Of a stretch of DNA of 50,417 nucleotides, positions 1-7,743 are shown piece after piece. The first letter of the stretch is position 1, and each line of letters opens with the position of its first letter. Source of the DNA: Paraburkholderia haematera (GTDB taxonomy: Bacteria; Pseudomonadota; Gammaproteobacteria; Burkholderiales; Burkholderiaceae); NCBI RefSeq assembly GCF_905220975.1, contig NZ_CAJNBK010000036.1, positions 1 through 50,417 of the forward strand, in the 5' to 3' direction. The position numbers were made by a program, and so were the translations under genes. The notes under the pieces are model-generated. The model was given only the letters and a program-made list of their open reading frames with translations, was not told where the DNA came from and did no database searches.

Positions 1-85
1 TTCAGTGACTCTGTCCATGATCTCCCTTTATGGACACAGTGACATTTGTGCCCAACGAAAGCATGGGGTGCGATGCGACCAGAAT

Positions 86-544
86 CTAGACGGTCAAGAT
101 CGGACGCTTACGCCAGGCAGCTGGTTTCCTGCGCAGCACATCTGCCCATACCTGCATGCCTCTTGGCGCCTGCCGGAACGACTCCTCGTCCATGTCTTCG
201 TGATACGTCGCCCCGATCACCCGGGCTTTCAGCTCGGGCGGCAACTTGCGCGCGACGCGATGGACGCTTCTGTACCAGCGCACCCATGACGTGGACAGCA
301 CAATGCGGATATCCGGATACGGTCGCAGGGCGTCGGCAAGCAGCGGAGCGTGTTCAAAAAACATGTGACCGGAGGGACTGGCAATGTACGGACCCCGGCC
401 GGTGCGCCGGCGCACGTCTTCCGGGTGCAGCACGCCGTCGAAGTCAAGGTATAGCACCCGGCCGCCGGTGGCGACTGGCGGTGGGATGGTGTGCGGCGGT
501 TGCACGTCAGTCAGCGTAAATCGGCCGCGATACGTGGCGTGCAT
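86..544 (-). CDS. HAD-like (SAK-type) hydrolase, C-terminally truncated
   Basis: A 152-residue protein with the HAD motif I YLDFDGVLHP near residue 32, motif II in LSTSW, and a basic residue region KARVIGAT that fits motif III. This resembles the small HAD domain proteins found in bacterial accessory DNA and RNA-repair-like contexts (family knowledge). The usual acidic motif IV (a DDD-type segment followed by a W) should come right after the AAW near residue 143. Here the frame instead ends with RPILTV and a stop, so the protein is probably a truncated or frameshifted remnant. A GGGGAG sequence lies about 9 bases before the ATG. Its start overlaps the 3' end of the antitoxin-like frame upstream. 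Activity is doubtful. Confidence 0.6.
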   Translation of the reverse strand: MHATYRGRFTLTDVQPPHTIPPPVATGGRVLYLDFDGVLHPEDVRRRTGRGPYIASPSGHMFFEHAPLLADALRPYPDIRIVLSTSWVRWYRSVHRVARKLPPELKARVIGATYHEDMDEESFRQAPRGMQVWADVLRRKPAAWRKRPILTV

Positions 545-776
545 AGTGCCTACTCCCCGTCTGAGTCCGGTTGATCGATGGATTCGACGCGCGCAGCGAG
601 GATCGGTACAGGTGTCCCCGATGACGTCGAAGGCCGGTTCTCCAGCGGGGCTCGCGGCCCGCGACGTCAGGTGGTGCCAGCACGGCGGATGGCTTGCCGG
701 CCCGACAGATGACGAAAGCCCGACCTGTGCTGACGAGCGGCATCAGCCGCTCGATGCCTGCCTTGACGCTGGACAT
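507..776 (-). CDS. Possible Phd/YefM-type antitoxin fragment
   Basis: An 89-residue frame beginning MSSVKAGIERL and containing a segment like VSTGRAFVICRAGKPSAVLAP. That pattern (a helix, a short linker, then a VI-RxGKPxAxL strand) is typical of the N-terminal fold of Phd/YefM antitoxins. After residue 40 the sequence becomes arginine-rich and does not look like a normal antitoxin tail. No toxin gene is visible beside it. The frame is open further upstream to 977, but that extension is unrecognisable. This may be a decayed antitoxin or a chance resemblance. Confidence 0.35.
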   Translation of the reverse strand: MSSVKAGIERLMPLVSTGRAFVICRAGKPSAVLAPPDVAGREPRWRTGLRRHRGHLYRSSLRASNPSINRTQTGSRHYARHVSRPIYAD

Positions 777-1106
777 GCTGTATCGGCGTTTTCTCATTGA
801 CCGTCGCTGGGCTCCATGGATGACCGGTTCGCTTTCGCAGCGGCCAGTGCAGGGGATGGACCCGACATATGGATTGCGACGGGCTGGGCCGGCGAGTACG
901 ACGATGTTCGAAGGCGAACCCGCATTGATCGCCTGTTTCTCTATCCACGGGTCCGGTCCACGGATATGTCCAGGCACTGCCGCAGCGCATTGGGGAAATC
1001 ATCGATCTGTCTGCAACCGTGATAAGCGATCGGGGAAGTTGACCAGCTTCGACTCTCTGCCGGAAAAAGCTCGCAGCCGTGTGCGTGCAGCTTCGACCGG
1101 CCCACA
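777..1106. other. Gene-poor stretch
   Basis: This 330-base interval has short open frames on both strands but none with a recognisable product, good ribosome site or conserved motif. It probably consists of decayed accessory DNA between two small genes. Confidence 0.4.
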
Positions 1107-1340
1107 TCACCATCGTGGAAAGCGCCCGGTCAGCCAGTCCGTCCAATCCCAGGCATGGGCGCAATCCCCTTCATCGCTATGGACGGGGCATGCTGATCCT
1201 GTGAGCGCCTTGTCAAACTGGCTACGCCACGGTTCGGGAATATCCGCGAGCCGCACGTACGGCGGTCGGCCATCGCTCTCGATGATCGGCACGGCGAGCC
1301 TCAGTGACTGTCTTTCATCTTCGTTAATGCTGAGCTTCAT
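1107..1340 (-). CDS. Hypothetical protein, 77 aa
   Basis: The protein starts MKLSINEDER and ends with a tryptophan-rich tail (AWDWTDWLTGRFPRW). A GAGG ribosome site lies about 10 bases before the ATG, which supports real translation. The composition looks like a folded small soluble protein with a buried aromatic C-terminus, with no signal peptide or membrane segment. I do not recognise a family. It sits among other small accessory genes on the same strand, so it could belong to a degraded plasmid- or island-borne cluster. Confidence 0.5.
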   Translation of the reverse strand: MKLSINEDERQSLRLAVPIIESDGRPPYVRLADIPEPWRSQFDKALTGSACPVHSDEGDCAHAWDWTDWLTGRFPRW

Positions 1341-1451
1341 GGGAAATTTTCCTCAAGCAGTGTTTGTGTGTTGAGCCCGGCGACCGGCATGGTGGATCAG
1401 GTCAGCGATAAAGTTGTCGTTATTGCATCGGGGTGCCGAACACCATTCAGC

Positions 1452-1582
1452 CTAGCCAGCCCGTGACGCGATGTCGCCAGCGAGCACGAGCAGATCGGCA
1501 GGTGATGGCACCACCGGGTTGGAATCCGGAAAGCTGCGGTGGAGCATTTCAGGTGAAGGTCTGACACGATCTGGATGCGCAT
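1452..1582 (-). pseudogene. Metallophosphoesterase remnant, frameshifted and truncated
   Basis: The ATG at 1582 opens MRIQIVSDLHLKC, the typical first strand of calcineurin-like phosphoesterases (DLH metal motif). After about 18 codons this frame loses similarity. A second frame over the next part reads ADLLVLAGDIASRAG, the following family motif (GDI metal ligand), then stops at 1452-1454. Two consecutive motifs in different frames show a frameshift near 1530, and the remaining 200 or so residues of the family are missing. The gene is dead unless the sequence has an error. Confidence 0.7.
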
Positions 1583-1666
1583 GCTGCCTGGCGTTCCGGC
1601 GGAGGACCGGCCGGTGCAGTTCAACGCGACAGGCGCGCGGTGACAGATCGCGGCTGACGGTTCGCC

Positions 1667-2125
1667 CTACCGGTTCACCTGCGGGGAAACGGCGCGCGCG
1701 TCGATGATCAGCTCGCTGACCAGTTCGGGTAGAGCTTCCGAACGCCGCCGGAAGCGGGAACAGGGTTGGGGCTCGCCGCCGCCAATGGCGTACCAGAATG
1801 AAGGTACATCGCCCATCTGGTTCCGCTCGCGCCAGATGCCCGTGACCTGGTCAAAACTCACGTTCCCGTCGTCAGTGGCGCGGCCCACGACATAGACGGA
1901 AAAGGAGCCCTTCTCCATCTGCGCGGTAGCTTCGAGCAGTGCCTCCGGCCCGCCCACCAGCCAGCCGTCCGGCAGTTGCACGTGGGAACGCGCGCCAGGC
2001 GACGCCACGATCAGGAAGTTCATCGTCTCGCTGGTCCAGCCAACGCATCGCCAGGCCTGATAGGGGTCGGCGAGCGCCCGCCTGACAGGATGGAACTCTG
2101 CCCAGCTTGTATCCGTTACCAACAT
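1667..2125 (-). CDS. Hypothetical protein, 152 aa
   Basis: The frame is open from 2161, but an AAGGA ribosome site lies six bases before the internal ATG at 2125 (MLVTDTSWAEFHPVRRAL), so I chose that start. The protein is soluble and mixed alpha/beta with many aromatic residues (SFWYAIGGGEPQP). No signal peptide, membrane helix or catalytic motif is visible and I recognise no family. It is probably a DUF-type accessory gene. It is transcribed away from the XRE regulator to its right, sharing the intergenic region that carries the inverted repeat at 2299-2329. Confidence 0.55.
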   Translation of the reverse strand: MLVTDTSWAEFHPVRRALADPYQAWRCVGWTSETMNFLIVASPGARSHVQLPDGWLVGGPEALLEATAQMEKGSFSVYVVGRATDDGNVSFDQVTGIWRERNQMGDVPSFWYAIGGGEPQPCSRFRRRSEALPELVSELIIDARAVSPQVNR

Positions 2126-2298
2126 CAATGTTCCTTGAGATATTTCCAGTTCAGAACGCACAGGCTGTCGGCCGGATGAGTCCGTCCGTCTTTCGGATTC
2201 GCTGACCGCTATCCCTGTCGCACGGTGAGCGCGACCATTCGGAAAATGGTCAACGGGTTTCTGGCGTTCCGTAAAAAGAGCGGCGAATCATATCAAAT

Positions 2299-2329
2299 GA
2301 ACACTATAGATTGTAGCCCTTTAGTGTTC
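2299..2329. promoter_or_regulatory. Inverted repeat, probable XRE operator
   Basis: Two perfect 8-bp arms, GAACACTA (2299-2306) and TAGTGTTC (2322-2329), are separated by 15 bases in the AT-rich intergenic region 39 bases before the XRE regulator start. It could be an autoregulatory operator that also covers a promoter of the divergent gene at 2125. Confidence 0.5.
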
Positions 2330-2367
2330 GTAATGAGTTCATCAGGTCCTTTATGGGGAGGACTTGC

Positions 2368-2655
2368 ATGCGCTCTACGGCCAATTTCGGCAAGGCACTA
2401 CAGCGACTTCGGGAGATCGTTGACGTTACGCAGGAACATTTTGGACTGGTATCCAGCCGTACCTACATCAGCACGGTCGAGCGAGGCCTGAAGTCGCCAA
2501 CGCTGGGGAAAATCGAACAGCTCGCGGAAGTGCTGGACGTACACCCGCTCACCCTGCTGACGGTGGCTTACATGGACAGGCTCACACCCAAAGAAATAGA
2601 ACGGACTACGGCCCTGTTGCGCGACCGGCTGCTGGCAATTGTCAGCGAGCAGTAG
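2368..2655 (+). CDS. XRE-family helix-turn-helix regulator
   Basis: A 95-residue protein. Residues about 7-65 form a Cro/C1-type helix-turn-helix: FGKALQRLREIVDVTQEHFG, then SSRTYISTVERGLKSPTLGKIEQLAEVLDVHP. A short helical tail (PKEIERTTALLRDRLLAIV) may dimerise it. The GGGGAGGA ribosome site five bases before the ATG at 2368 decides the start over the in-frame ATG at 2353. Small XRE proteins of this kind are common as regulators on mobile DNA. The inverted repeat upstream suggests autoregulation. No cognate toxin is seen. Confidence 0.85.
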   Translation: MRSTANFGKALQRLREIVDVTQEHFGLVSSRTYISTVERGLKSPTLGKIEQLAEVLDVHPLTLLTVAYMDRLTPKEIERTTALLRDRLLAIVSEQ

Positions 2656-2887
2656 CCGTGGCCTGTCGGCGCCGCTGCCGGGCGATGCATCCGCCAGCGC
2701 CCGCCGCCCGATGCCGGACGGGCTGCCGTCCCGCCGCGACAGTCCCGCTGAGCGGGCCATTGCCCGTACGCGCGACATCCGACCGGGCCGGAACCCCCGG
2801 CCTTGCCGGCTCAACGCCGGCGACCACCACCGCCGCGTCGCCCGGTCCGGCGCCACGGCCCTGTTGAAAAGCCGGTTTGTTTAGCTA

Positions 2888-2925
2888 AAACCGCTTCCTT
2901 AGCTGGCCAGCTAAGGAAGCGGTTT
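2888..2925. repeat. 38-bp perfect palindrome
   Basis: The two 19-base arms, beginning AAACCGCTTCC and ending GGAAGCGGTTT, are exact reverse complements with no spacer. The centre is TTAGCTGGCCAGCTAA. It could be a terminator after the XRE gene, but there is no loop or U-run typical of one. A binding site for a dimeric protein, such as the KfrA-like protein or a partition protein, is the alternative. Confidence 0.85.
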
Positions 2926-3045
2926 CACGCGAACCACTGACCCTGACGCGTCACCCTGCCTGGTGGCCAGAGCACCCTGGACCTGACGGGTCGGGCTAGC
3001 ACGCGACCGGATGAGCCCCGGTGGGCCGTGGCGGGGCGCCGCGGT

Positions 3046-3075
3046 TTGCCGCGATAAGGGGGTTTATCGCGGCAA
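3046..3075. repeat. dif-like 12-6-12 inverted repeat, candidate recombinase core site
   Basis: Arm TTGCCGCGATAA (3046-3057) and arm TTATCGCGGCAA (3064-3075) are perfect reverse complements around the asymmetric 6-base spacer GGGGGT. The inner ends, ATAA before the spacer and TTAT after it, match the layout of XerC/XerD dif sites (11-6-11, ATAA and TTAT inside). It lies 122 bases before the KfrA-like gene and about 1.1 kb before a tyrosine recombinase gene. The repeat is directly seen; its role is inferred. Confidence 0.6.
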
Positions 3076-3197
3076 TGTTCCTTATTCCCGGCCCGGAAAC
3101 GGTTCTCTGGCGTCAGGCCTGTGCGTAATCTATGCTGGAATTGCCCGCCCGCGCCCGTCTGTACCCGTTTTCGCCCCGGGTGCGCTGGAGTCCTGCC

Positions 3198-4169
3198 GTG
3201 GCCCGCCCCGCCGCTGTTTCCGCCGACCAGATCCGTACCACCGTGCTTGCGATGCTCGCCGAAGCGGACATGGATCCCGGTCACGCGCCGCCCACCCCTG
3301 AGCGCTTTCGCAAGGTGGTGTCGGTCCGCAAACTGCGCGCGCGGCTCGGCGCCGGCGATCCCGCGACGCTGTCCCGCATGCTGAACACGATTGAAGCCGA
3401 CGTGGTGCGCGCTGGTCTCGCGCAGGTCGCGATTCCCGGGCTGCCCGACACGATCGCCGAGCAGATGCGCGCGCTCTGGCAGGCCGCCGTTGCCGTTCAA
3501 CTCGACGATGTGGCGCGCCTCAGGGATGAAGCGACGCAGGCGGCGGAAGCCTCGGACGCCTCGCGGCGGGACGCCGATCTGCGGACCGAGATGCTGAGGG
3601 TCGAACTTGCCGAACTGCGGGCGCAGCTGAGCGCACGCGACAGCGAACTGGCCAACCTGCGCGCGGACTGCCGCAGCCTGACCGAGCGCGCGGAGACGCT
3701 CAGGGCTTCTGCAGCAGGCCTGCAGGCGGAACTGGACGCTGTCACCTCAACACTCGCCCAGACCAGACAGGTGCATGCAGACGAGTTCGCCGCGGTTCAC
3801 GCCCGCTATGAAGGCCTGTCCCGTCAACTGCTGCAGGAAACGGAACACCAGCGGCACGCGCTGCAGGCCGAGCGCGAGCGCCTGTCCGGCCAGATCACGC
3901 AGGCCCAGGAACGGGTGGCCGCACTCGAGGGATTACGCGACCGCCTGCTCACCGAACTCGCCAGCGAGCGCAACGCCCACCAGCACGCCGCCGCCGAAGC
4001 CGCGGCACTGGCCACGGTCGCCGCTGAGCACCGTGCCCTGCTGCAGGCCTTGCGGGCCACGCCGCGCCGGTCGGCCCCGCCCGCCCCAAGCCGACACCGC
4101 AAGACTCCTGTCGCCGACACGCCCTCCCCGGTTCCGGACGGTCCCACCGCGCGCAGGAAGGCGCGATGA
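3198..4169 (+). CDS. KfrA-like N-terminal DNA-binding / coiled-coil protein
   Basis: The GTG at 3198 has GGAG seven bases upstream and gives 323 residues starting with ARPAAVSADQIRTTVLAML. Residues about 5-105 match the KfrA-type helix-turn-helix domain found in plasmid replication/partition regions (PTPERFRKVVSVRKLRARLGAG). Residues about 110-285 are a long alanine/leucine/glutamate-rich coiled coil. The last 40 residues are a basic, proline-rich tail that may touch DNA. KfrA proteins bind DNA near their own genes and help plasmid stability (family knowledge). The stop codon overlaps the start of the recombinase (ATGA), so the two are translationally coupled. The upstream palindrome is a natural candidate binding site. 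Confidence 0.8.
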   Translation: MARPAAVSADQIRTTVLAMLAEADMDPGHAPPTPERFRKVVSVRKLRARLGAGDPATLSRMLNTIEADVVRAGLAQVAIPGLPDTIAEQMRALWQAAVAVQLDDVARLRDEATQAAEASDASRRDADLRTEMLRVELAELRAQLSARDSELANLRADCRSLTERAETLRASAAGLQAELDAVTSTLAQTRQVHADEFAAVHARYEGLSRQLLQETEHQRHALQAERERLSGQITQAQERVAALEGLRDRLLTELASERNAHQHAAAEAAALATVAAEHRALLQALRATPRRSAPPAPSRHRKTPVADTPSPVPDGPTARRKAR

Positions 4170-5797
4170 ACCCCGCCAGCTGGATCGACACTGCCGCGTC
4201 GCCACCGCAGCGGCTGCCCGAGACCATCGATGCAGCGCTCGCGTATGTGGCCGACGCGGTTGGCCACCCTGTCCATACCCGCTGGACGCTGACTCGTCTG
4301 AAGCGCGGCTGTCCATCGCTCGCTGATGCAAAGCGCGAGCACCCGGCCGTGTTCGCGCTGCTGCTCGAACACGACGTGGCCGTCGAATACTGGGACCGCG
4401 GGCGCCTGCGGATTGTCGCGGCGGACGATGCGCCTGCGCCCGAAACCATTCTGGAACGCGTGCTGCACCAGCACCGGCGCCGTTTCCACGAGGTCGCGGA
4501 CGGGAACGCGCGAGTGCCTGCGAGCGCCGCCGTGCCGCCCGCCGCGACTGCCACGACCGCCGTCTGGCTCGCGGCGCTCGAACCGCCGCACACCGTCGCC
4601 ACGCGAGTCTCCAGTGCCGCCAATGCCACCAGCGCCACTCCTGCCACCGGAGCATGGCTCGCGCGGGCGGGCCGCTTCGTCAATCCGTCGATGGTCACGA
4701 ACACCCTCGGCGTAGCCGACGATGCCCAGGCGGTGATCCTCTTCCTGCGCGATCGCGCCAGCCGTTCTCCACACACGCGGCGCGCATACCTCGCTGACCT
4801 GAAGCGCCTGATTGCCTGGTGCGAGCGCGAGCAGCTCGGGCCCCTGTCGGACCTCACGCGTCACGACCTGCTCGCCTACCGTCGTGAGGTCGAACTCCAG
4901 CCCGCGCACGGCCCCGCCACCGGTGAAGCAACGCTCCCCGGCAGCCGCCAGCCGGCCCGTCGCGGCCATCGGGTTGCCACGGGCATCACACGCCTGCGCT
5001 CCGCGGCGGTACCGGCCCGTGCGCTCGCGGTGGTGTCGAGCCTGTTCCGCTACTGGCTCAAGACCGGCTACCTGATTGCGAATCCGGCCGCCGACCTGTC
5101 CGGAGGCGGTGCCGCCCGCGCGGCCTGGACGCCCACCCGCATCATCCCGGCCCGCGTGGTCGCGCTGTGCGACGCGCTCGTCGCGGGCCCTGCGCCGACC
5201 GGCCTCACCCCGCCCGTCTGGACACGTCGCTGCGCAATCTGGTCGCTGTACCGTTACGGCGGGGTCCGGCTCGCGGAGCTGGTCTGGTCCGAAGCCCTGG
5301 GGCTGCCGCGGCTCGATGTCGACGCCGACACAGACACTGACACCCACTGGACCCTGCACGTGCGCGGCAAGGGGAACAAGTTGCGGGCGATTCCGCTCCC
5401 CGCCATCTGCGTGCCGCCGCTGCGCGCGTACCGGCTCGCGCGCGGTCTGACGCCCGAGCCGGGTGCCTTCGAACGGCTGCCGCCCGTTCACAGCGAGAAG
5501 CGCGATGCGCTCGGGGCAAGCGGCCTCTACGACGAGGTCAAGGCGGTCTTCCATGCGGCGGAAGCACTCGTCGCGCCCGGTGACGGCGTGACGCTGGCCC
5601 TGCTGCGCGCGGCGTCGACGCACTGGCTCAGGCATGGCTACGCGCGCACGCTGGTCGTTGATCATGCGGTGCCACTGCCGGTCGCACAGACGCTGCTTGG
5701 GCACGCGTCGGTGCAGACAACGGCCGCGTATGCGAAGACGGATCTGACACAGACGCGCGCGTTTGTGGAGGGGAGTTTTCCGAACATTGATCGCTAA
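4166..5797 (+). CDS. Large tyrosine-type site-specific recombinase
   Basis: A 543-residue protein, long for this family. Residues about 1-170 are an unusual N-terminal extension with an alanine/threonine-rich linker. Residues about 185-310 look like the SAM-like core-binding domain (SPHTRRAYLADLKRLIAWCER). The catalytic domain follows, with Arg in YRYGGVRLAELV, Lys in RGKGNKLR, the HxxR box in THWLRHGYA, and His plus Tyr in LLGHASVQTTAAY. All catalytic residues are present, so it should be active. It overlaps the KfrA-like gene by four bases. The dif-like repeat at 3046 could be its substrate. It might act as a dimer or cointegrate resolvase, or as an integrase of an island; sequence alone does not decide. 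Confidence 0.9.
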   Translation: MNPASWIDTAASPPQRLPETIDAALAYVADAVGHPVHTRWTLTRLKRGCPSLADAKREHPAVFALLLEHDVAVEYWDRGRLRIVAADDAPAPETILERVLHQHRRRFHEVADGNARVPASAAVPPAATATTAVWLAALEPPHTVATRVSSAANATSATPATGAWLARAGRFVNPSMVTNTLGVADDAQAVILFLRDRASRSPHTRRAYLADLKRLIAWCEREQLGPLSDLTRHDLLAYRREVELQPAHGPATGEATLPGSRQPARRGHRVATGITRLRSAAVPARALAVVSSLFRYWLKTGYLIANPAADLSGGGAARAAWTPTRIIPARVVALCDALVAGPAPTGLTPPVWTRRCAIWSLYRYGGVRLAELVWSEALGLPRLDVDADTDTDTHWTLHVRGKGNKLRAIPLPAICVPPLRAYRLARGLTPEPGAFERLPPVHSEKRDALGASGLYDEVKAVFHAAEALVAPGDGVTLALLRAASTHWLRHGYARTLVVDHAVPLPVAQTLLGHASVQTTAAYAKTDLTQTRAFVEGSFPNIDR

Positions 5798-6210
5798 AAT
5801 GCAACCATAGGGCGCGCGGGCAAACGCGGCAAATTTTGGTTGCTCGCGGAGAACAGTCTTGCTCAAACAAACCGCAATTTATTCCCAGCTGCGATGGTAG
5901 GGTTCCGTTTAAGGATAGCGCGATCCCGTCGCCCATCATCAGGCAACTCGGAACTATCCTGGACGTGCAACGACGAAAGCAATTTGGAGAAAAGCTGGCG
6001 CCCAATGGACTTTCACAACGCAATTGATGGAAGACGCCGCTGGAGAGCTGACGAGGAGTCATCCGTGCCAATGTAGGATTTTCACGACGACGAGATCACT
6101 ATGGCTTTCCTGGCGGCCAAACAGACGGGAACGATCACCGCAAACAGGTAGGCAGCACCTCTCGTCAATCGCTTTATGCGGGCGGGAGGGTTGCTCGACC
6201 TATCGGCAGA
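5798..6210. other. Boundary between recombinase module and Tn7-like genes
   Basis: These 413 bases carry no recognisable gene. Base composition drops from the G+C-rich recombinase to the more balanced tniQ genes. The 9-mer GGTTGCTCG occurs twice (about 5838 and 6189). I looked for transposon ends (TGT...) here and found only a weak candidate near 6073, which I rejected. A left transposon end may lie here or outside the window. Confidence 0.4.
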
Positions 6211-7635
6211 TCAACCCTTCGTCTCCATATGGCCGGGCGAACTTCGTTGGGAAGACGAATATCGCGAAGGTGCTGAAATGTACGGAATCGCCCGGTCTAC
6301 TTCATGTCTCGCTTGAGCGATTAGCGGATAGTCGGCCCATCGATATTCGATGCCGTGCTTTGTCAGTTCGGCCTCTACATGGCGACGCGTTGGATCGATT
6401 CCGGCAACCAACATTTTCCGCACAATCTGCTTCAATTTGCCTAATAACACAGTGCGCCGCGCCTCCCTTCGGTTGACGCTGTCACGAGTTCTGTGCTCGC
6501 GCGCCTTCCTAGAAATCTTTCCTGCGAGTTCCGGAAACTTGGCGTGTAGTTGTGACGGATCAATACCGAGATTTTCTGCAGTCTGCTTCCAGCTCAACGT
6601 GCATCTATCGGAATCGGCCACCGTTCGGAGTTTGCGCTCAATCGACGACCAGTCTCGCTCCAAATAGGCAGTTCGCCGCGGAGAATATCCATGGGTGTGT
6701 TTTCGGCGCTCGGGGTCAACGGGCCAAGCATCGGAATTCGCACAAAGCCAGTCTACCAAGCGAATCTGAAACTTTTCACAAATATCGAGAATCGTTTGGA
6801 TGGACGGGATCACCAGACCTGCGCGCCACTCCGATAGACTTGAAGGCGATTTTCCGCATTCGCTCGCAAATCGTTTTGCACTGCCCCCAGCCAATCGATC
6901 GATTCCTGATTCAAGCATCAGAACCGCGTTTTCCTGTGACATCTTTATCAGCGTCGTATCTGGAACGTCTAGCAAGGACGCAAATTCGTTTGCGAGCCAT
7001 TTTTGCCGCGAGGAATTGCGCCTGCGGCAGTGCAGAGATCTCCGATAGCAAGAGAGGCTCGCTCCAAGCCAATAGTGGCAGCGAGCGCAGTGCCCTGAGA
7101 TGGAGCGGCGGCAAGTCTCGTTGCAGTGCCTGTACTGACAGTTTGGACATTCGCTGGTTAGCGGAACATCATGGATCGGACATCGCTCCACCAGTCTTAT
7201 CGACCATATCAAGCGTTCGTAAATTTCTGCTCCAGCTAGCAGATCATCCTGCAAGCAGACTGGACACCACCGCCGGCCGTGGCCTACCAGTCCAAATGGA
7301 TCCCGCAACACTCCGGCAAACGGCAGAAGTGTGAGCGCCTCAAGATCCGTCTGCCCGGTTAGATCAGTAAGGCGCTGTACCCAATACTTTGCTGTTTCGC
7401 CGTGTGCATTGGCAAGTGCAAGATGTTGGCCAGACGCAAAAGGCCGACGGGTGGCATCCAAGCCGTCAATACAGGCAGGCCATTGCACCATTTCCATCAC
7501 AACAACGTCGAACGGCAGCAACGAATCTTTTGCGATCTGGACGACATAATCGGTCAATTTCTGACGGGCCGAGCCCGCACACCGAGCCGGCTTGAGATGA
7601 AAGGCAGTTCTCTCAGGAGAAAGATGACCGTTCAC
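6211..7635 (-). CDS. tniQ: TniQ/TnsD-family transposition target selector (distal copy)
   Basis: The GTG at 7635 is preceded by GGAGG eight bases upstream and gives 474 residues. I prefer it to the ATG at 7653. The N-terminal half is a TniQ domain, with zinc-ligand clusters WCPVCLQDD, CPIHDVPLTSECPNC and GHCARC. The middle has a helix-turn-helix-like stretch (PSSLSEWRAGLVIPSIQTIL). The C-terminal 120 residues are basic and resemble the tail of the neighbouring TniQ. In Tn7-like elements TniQ/TnsD proteins bind the target DNA and recruit the TnsC ATPase (family knowledge). It is the last gene of a four-gene minus-strand operon, about 110 bases after the first tniQ. G+C is lower than host genes. 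Confidence 0.88.
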   Translation of the reverse strand: MNGHLSPERTAFHLKPARCAGSARQKLTDYVVQIAKDSLLPFDVVVMEMVQWPACIDGLDATRRPFASGQHLALANAHGETAKYWVQRLTDLTGQTDLEALTLLPFAGVLRDPFGLVGHGRRWCPVCLQDDLLAGAEIYERLIWSIRLVERCPIHDVPLTSECPNCQYRHCNETCRRSISGHCARCHYWLGASLSCYRRSLHCRRRNSSRQKWLANEFASLLDVPDTTLIKMSQENAVLMLESGIDRLAGGSAKRFASECGKSPSSLSEWRAGLVIPSIQTILDICEKFQIRLVDWLCANSDAWPVDPERRKHTHGYSPRRTAYLERDWSSIERKLRTVADSDRCTLSWKQTAENLGIDPSQLHAKFPELAGKISRKAREHRTRDSVNRREARRTVLLGKLKQIVRKMLVAGIDPTRRHVEAELTKHGIEYRWADYPLIAQARHEVDRAIPYISAPSRYSSSQRSSPGHMETKG

Positions 7636-7743
7636 CAGAAATTCCTCCAACATTAAAATCAACCAGCGATACTATCCTGCTTCCGATCTAATTCTCAGCG
7701 TTTCCATACTAAATGCTTCACCAGCCAGGCGACCAAGCAGCGA

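Larger units (their letters stand above)
2656..3197. other. Intergenic region with plasmid-like cis elements
   Basis: No convincing gene is present in these 542 bases. The region is very G+C rich and holds two striking symmetrical elements listed separately (2888-2925 and 3046-3075) directly upstream of the kfrA-like/recombinase pair. It resembles a plasmid maintenance locus in layout. Confidence 0.5.

Noticed and set aside
3824..5866. 680-codon open frame on the minus strand
   Set aside because: It is antisense to the KfrA-like and recombinase genes and is an artefact of high G+C; the sense proteins have clear motifs.
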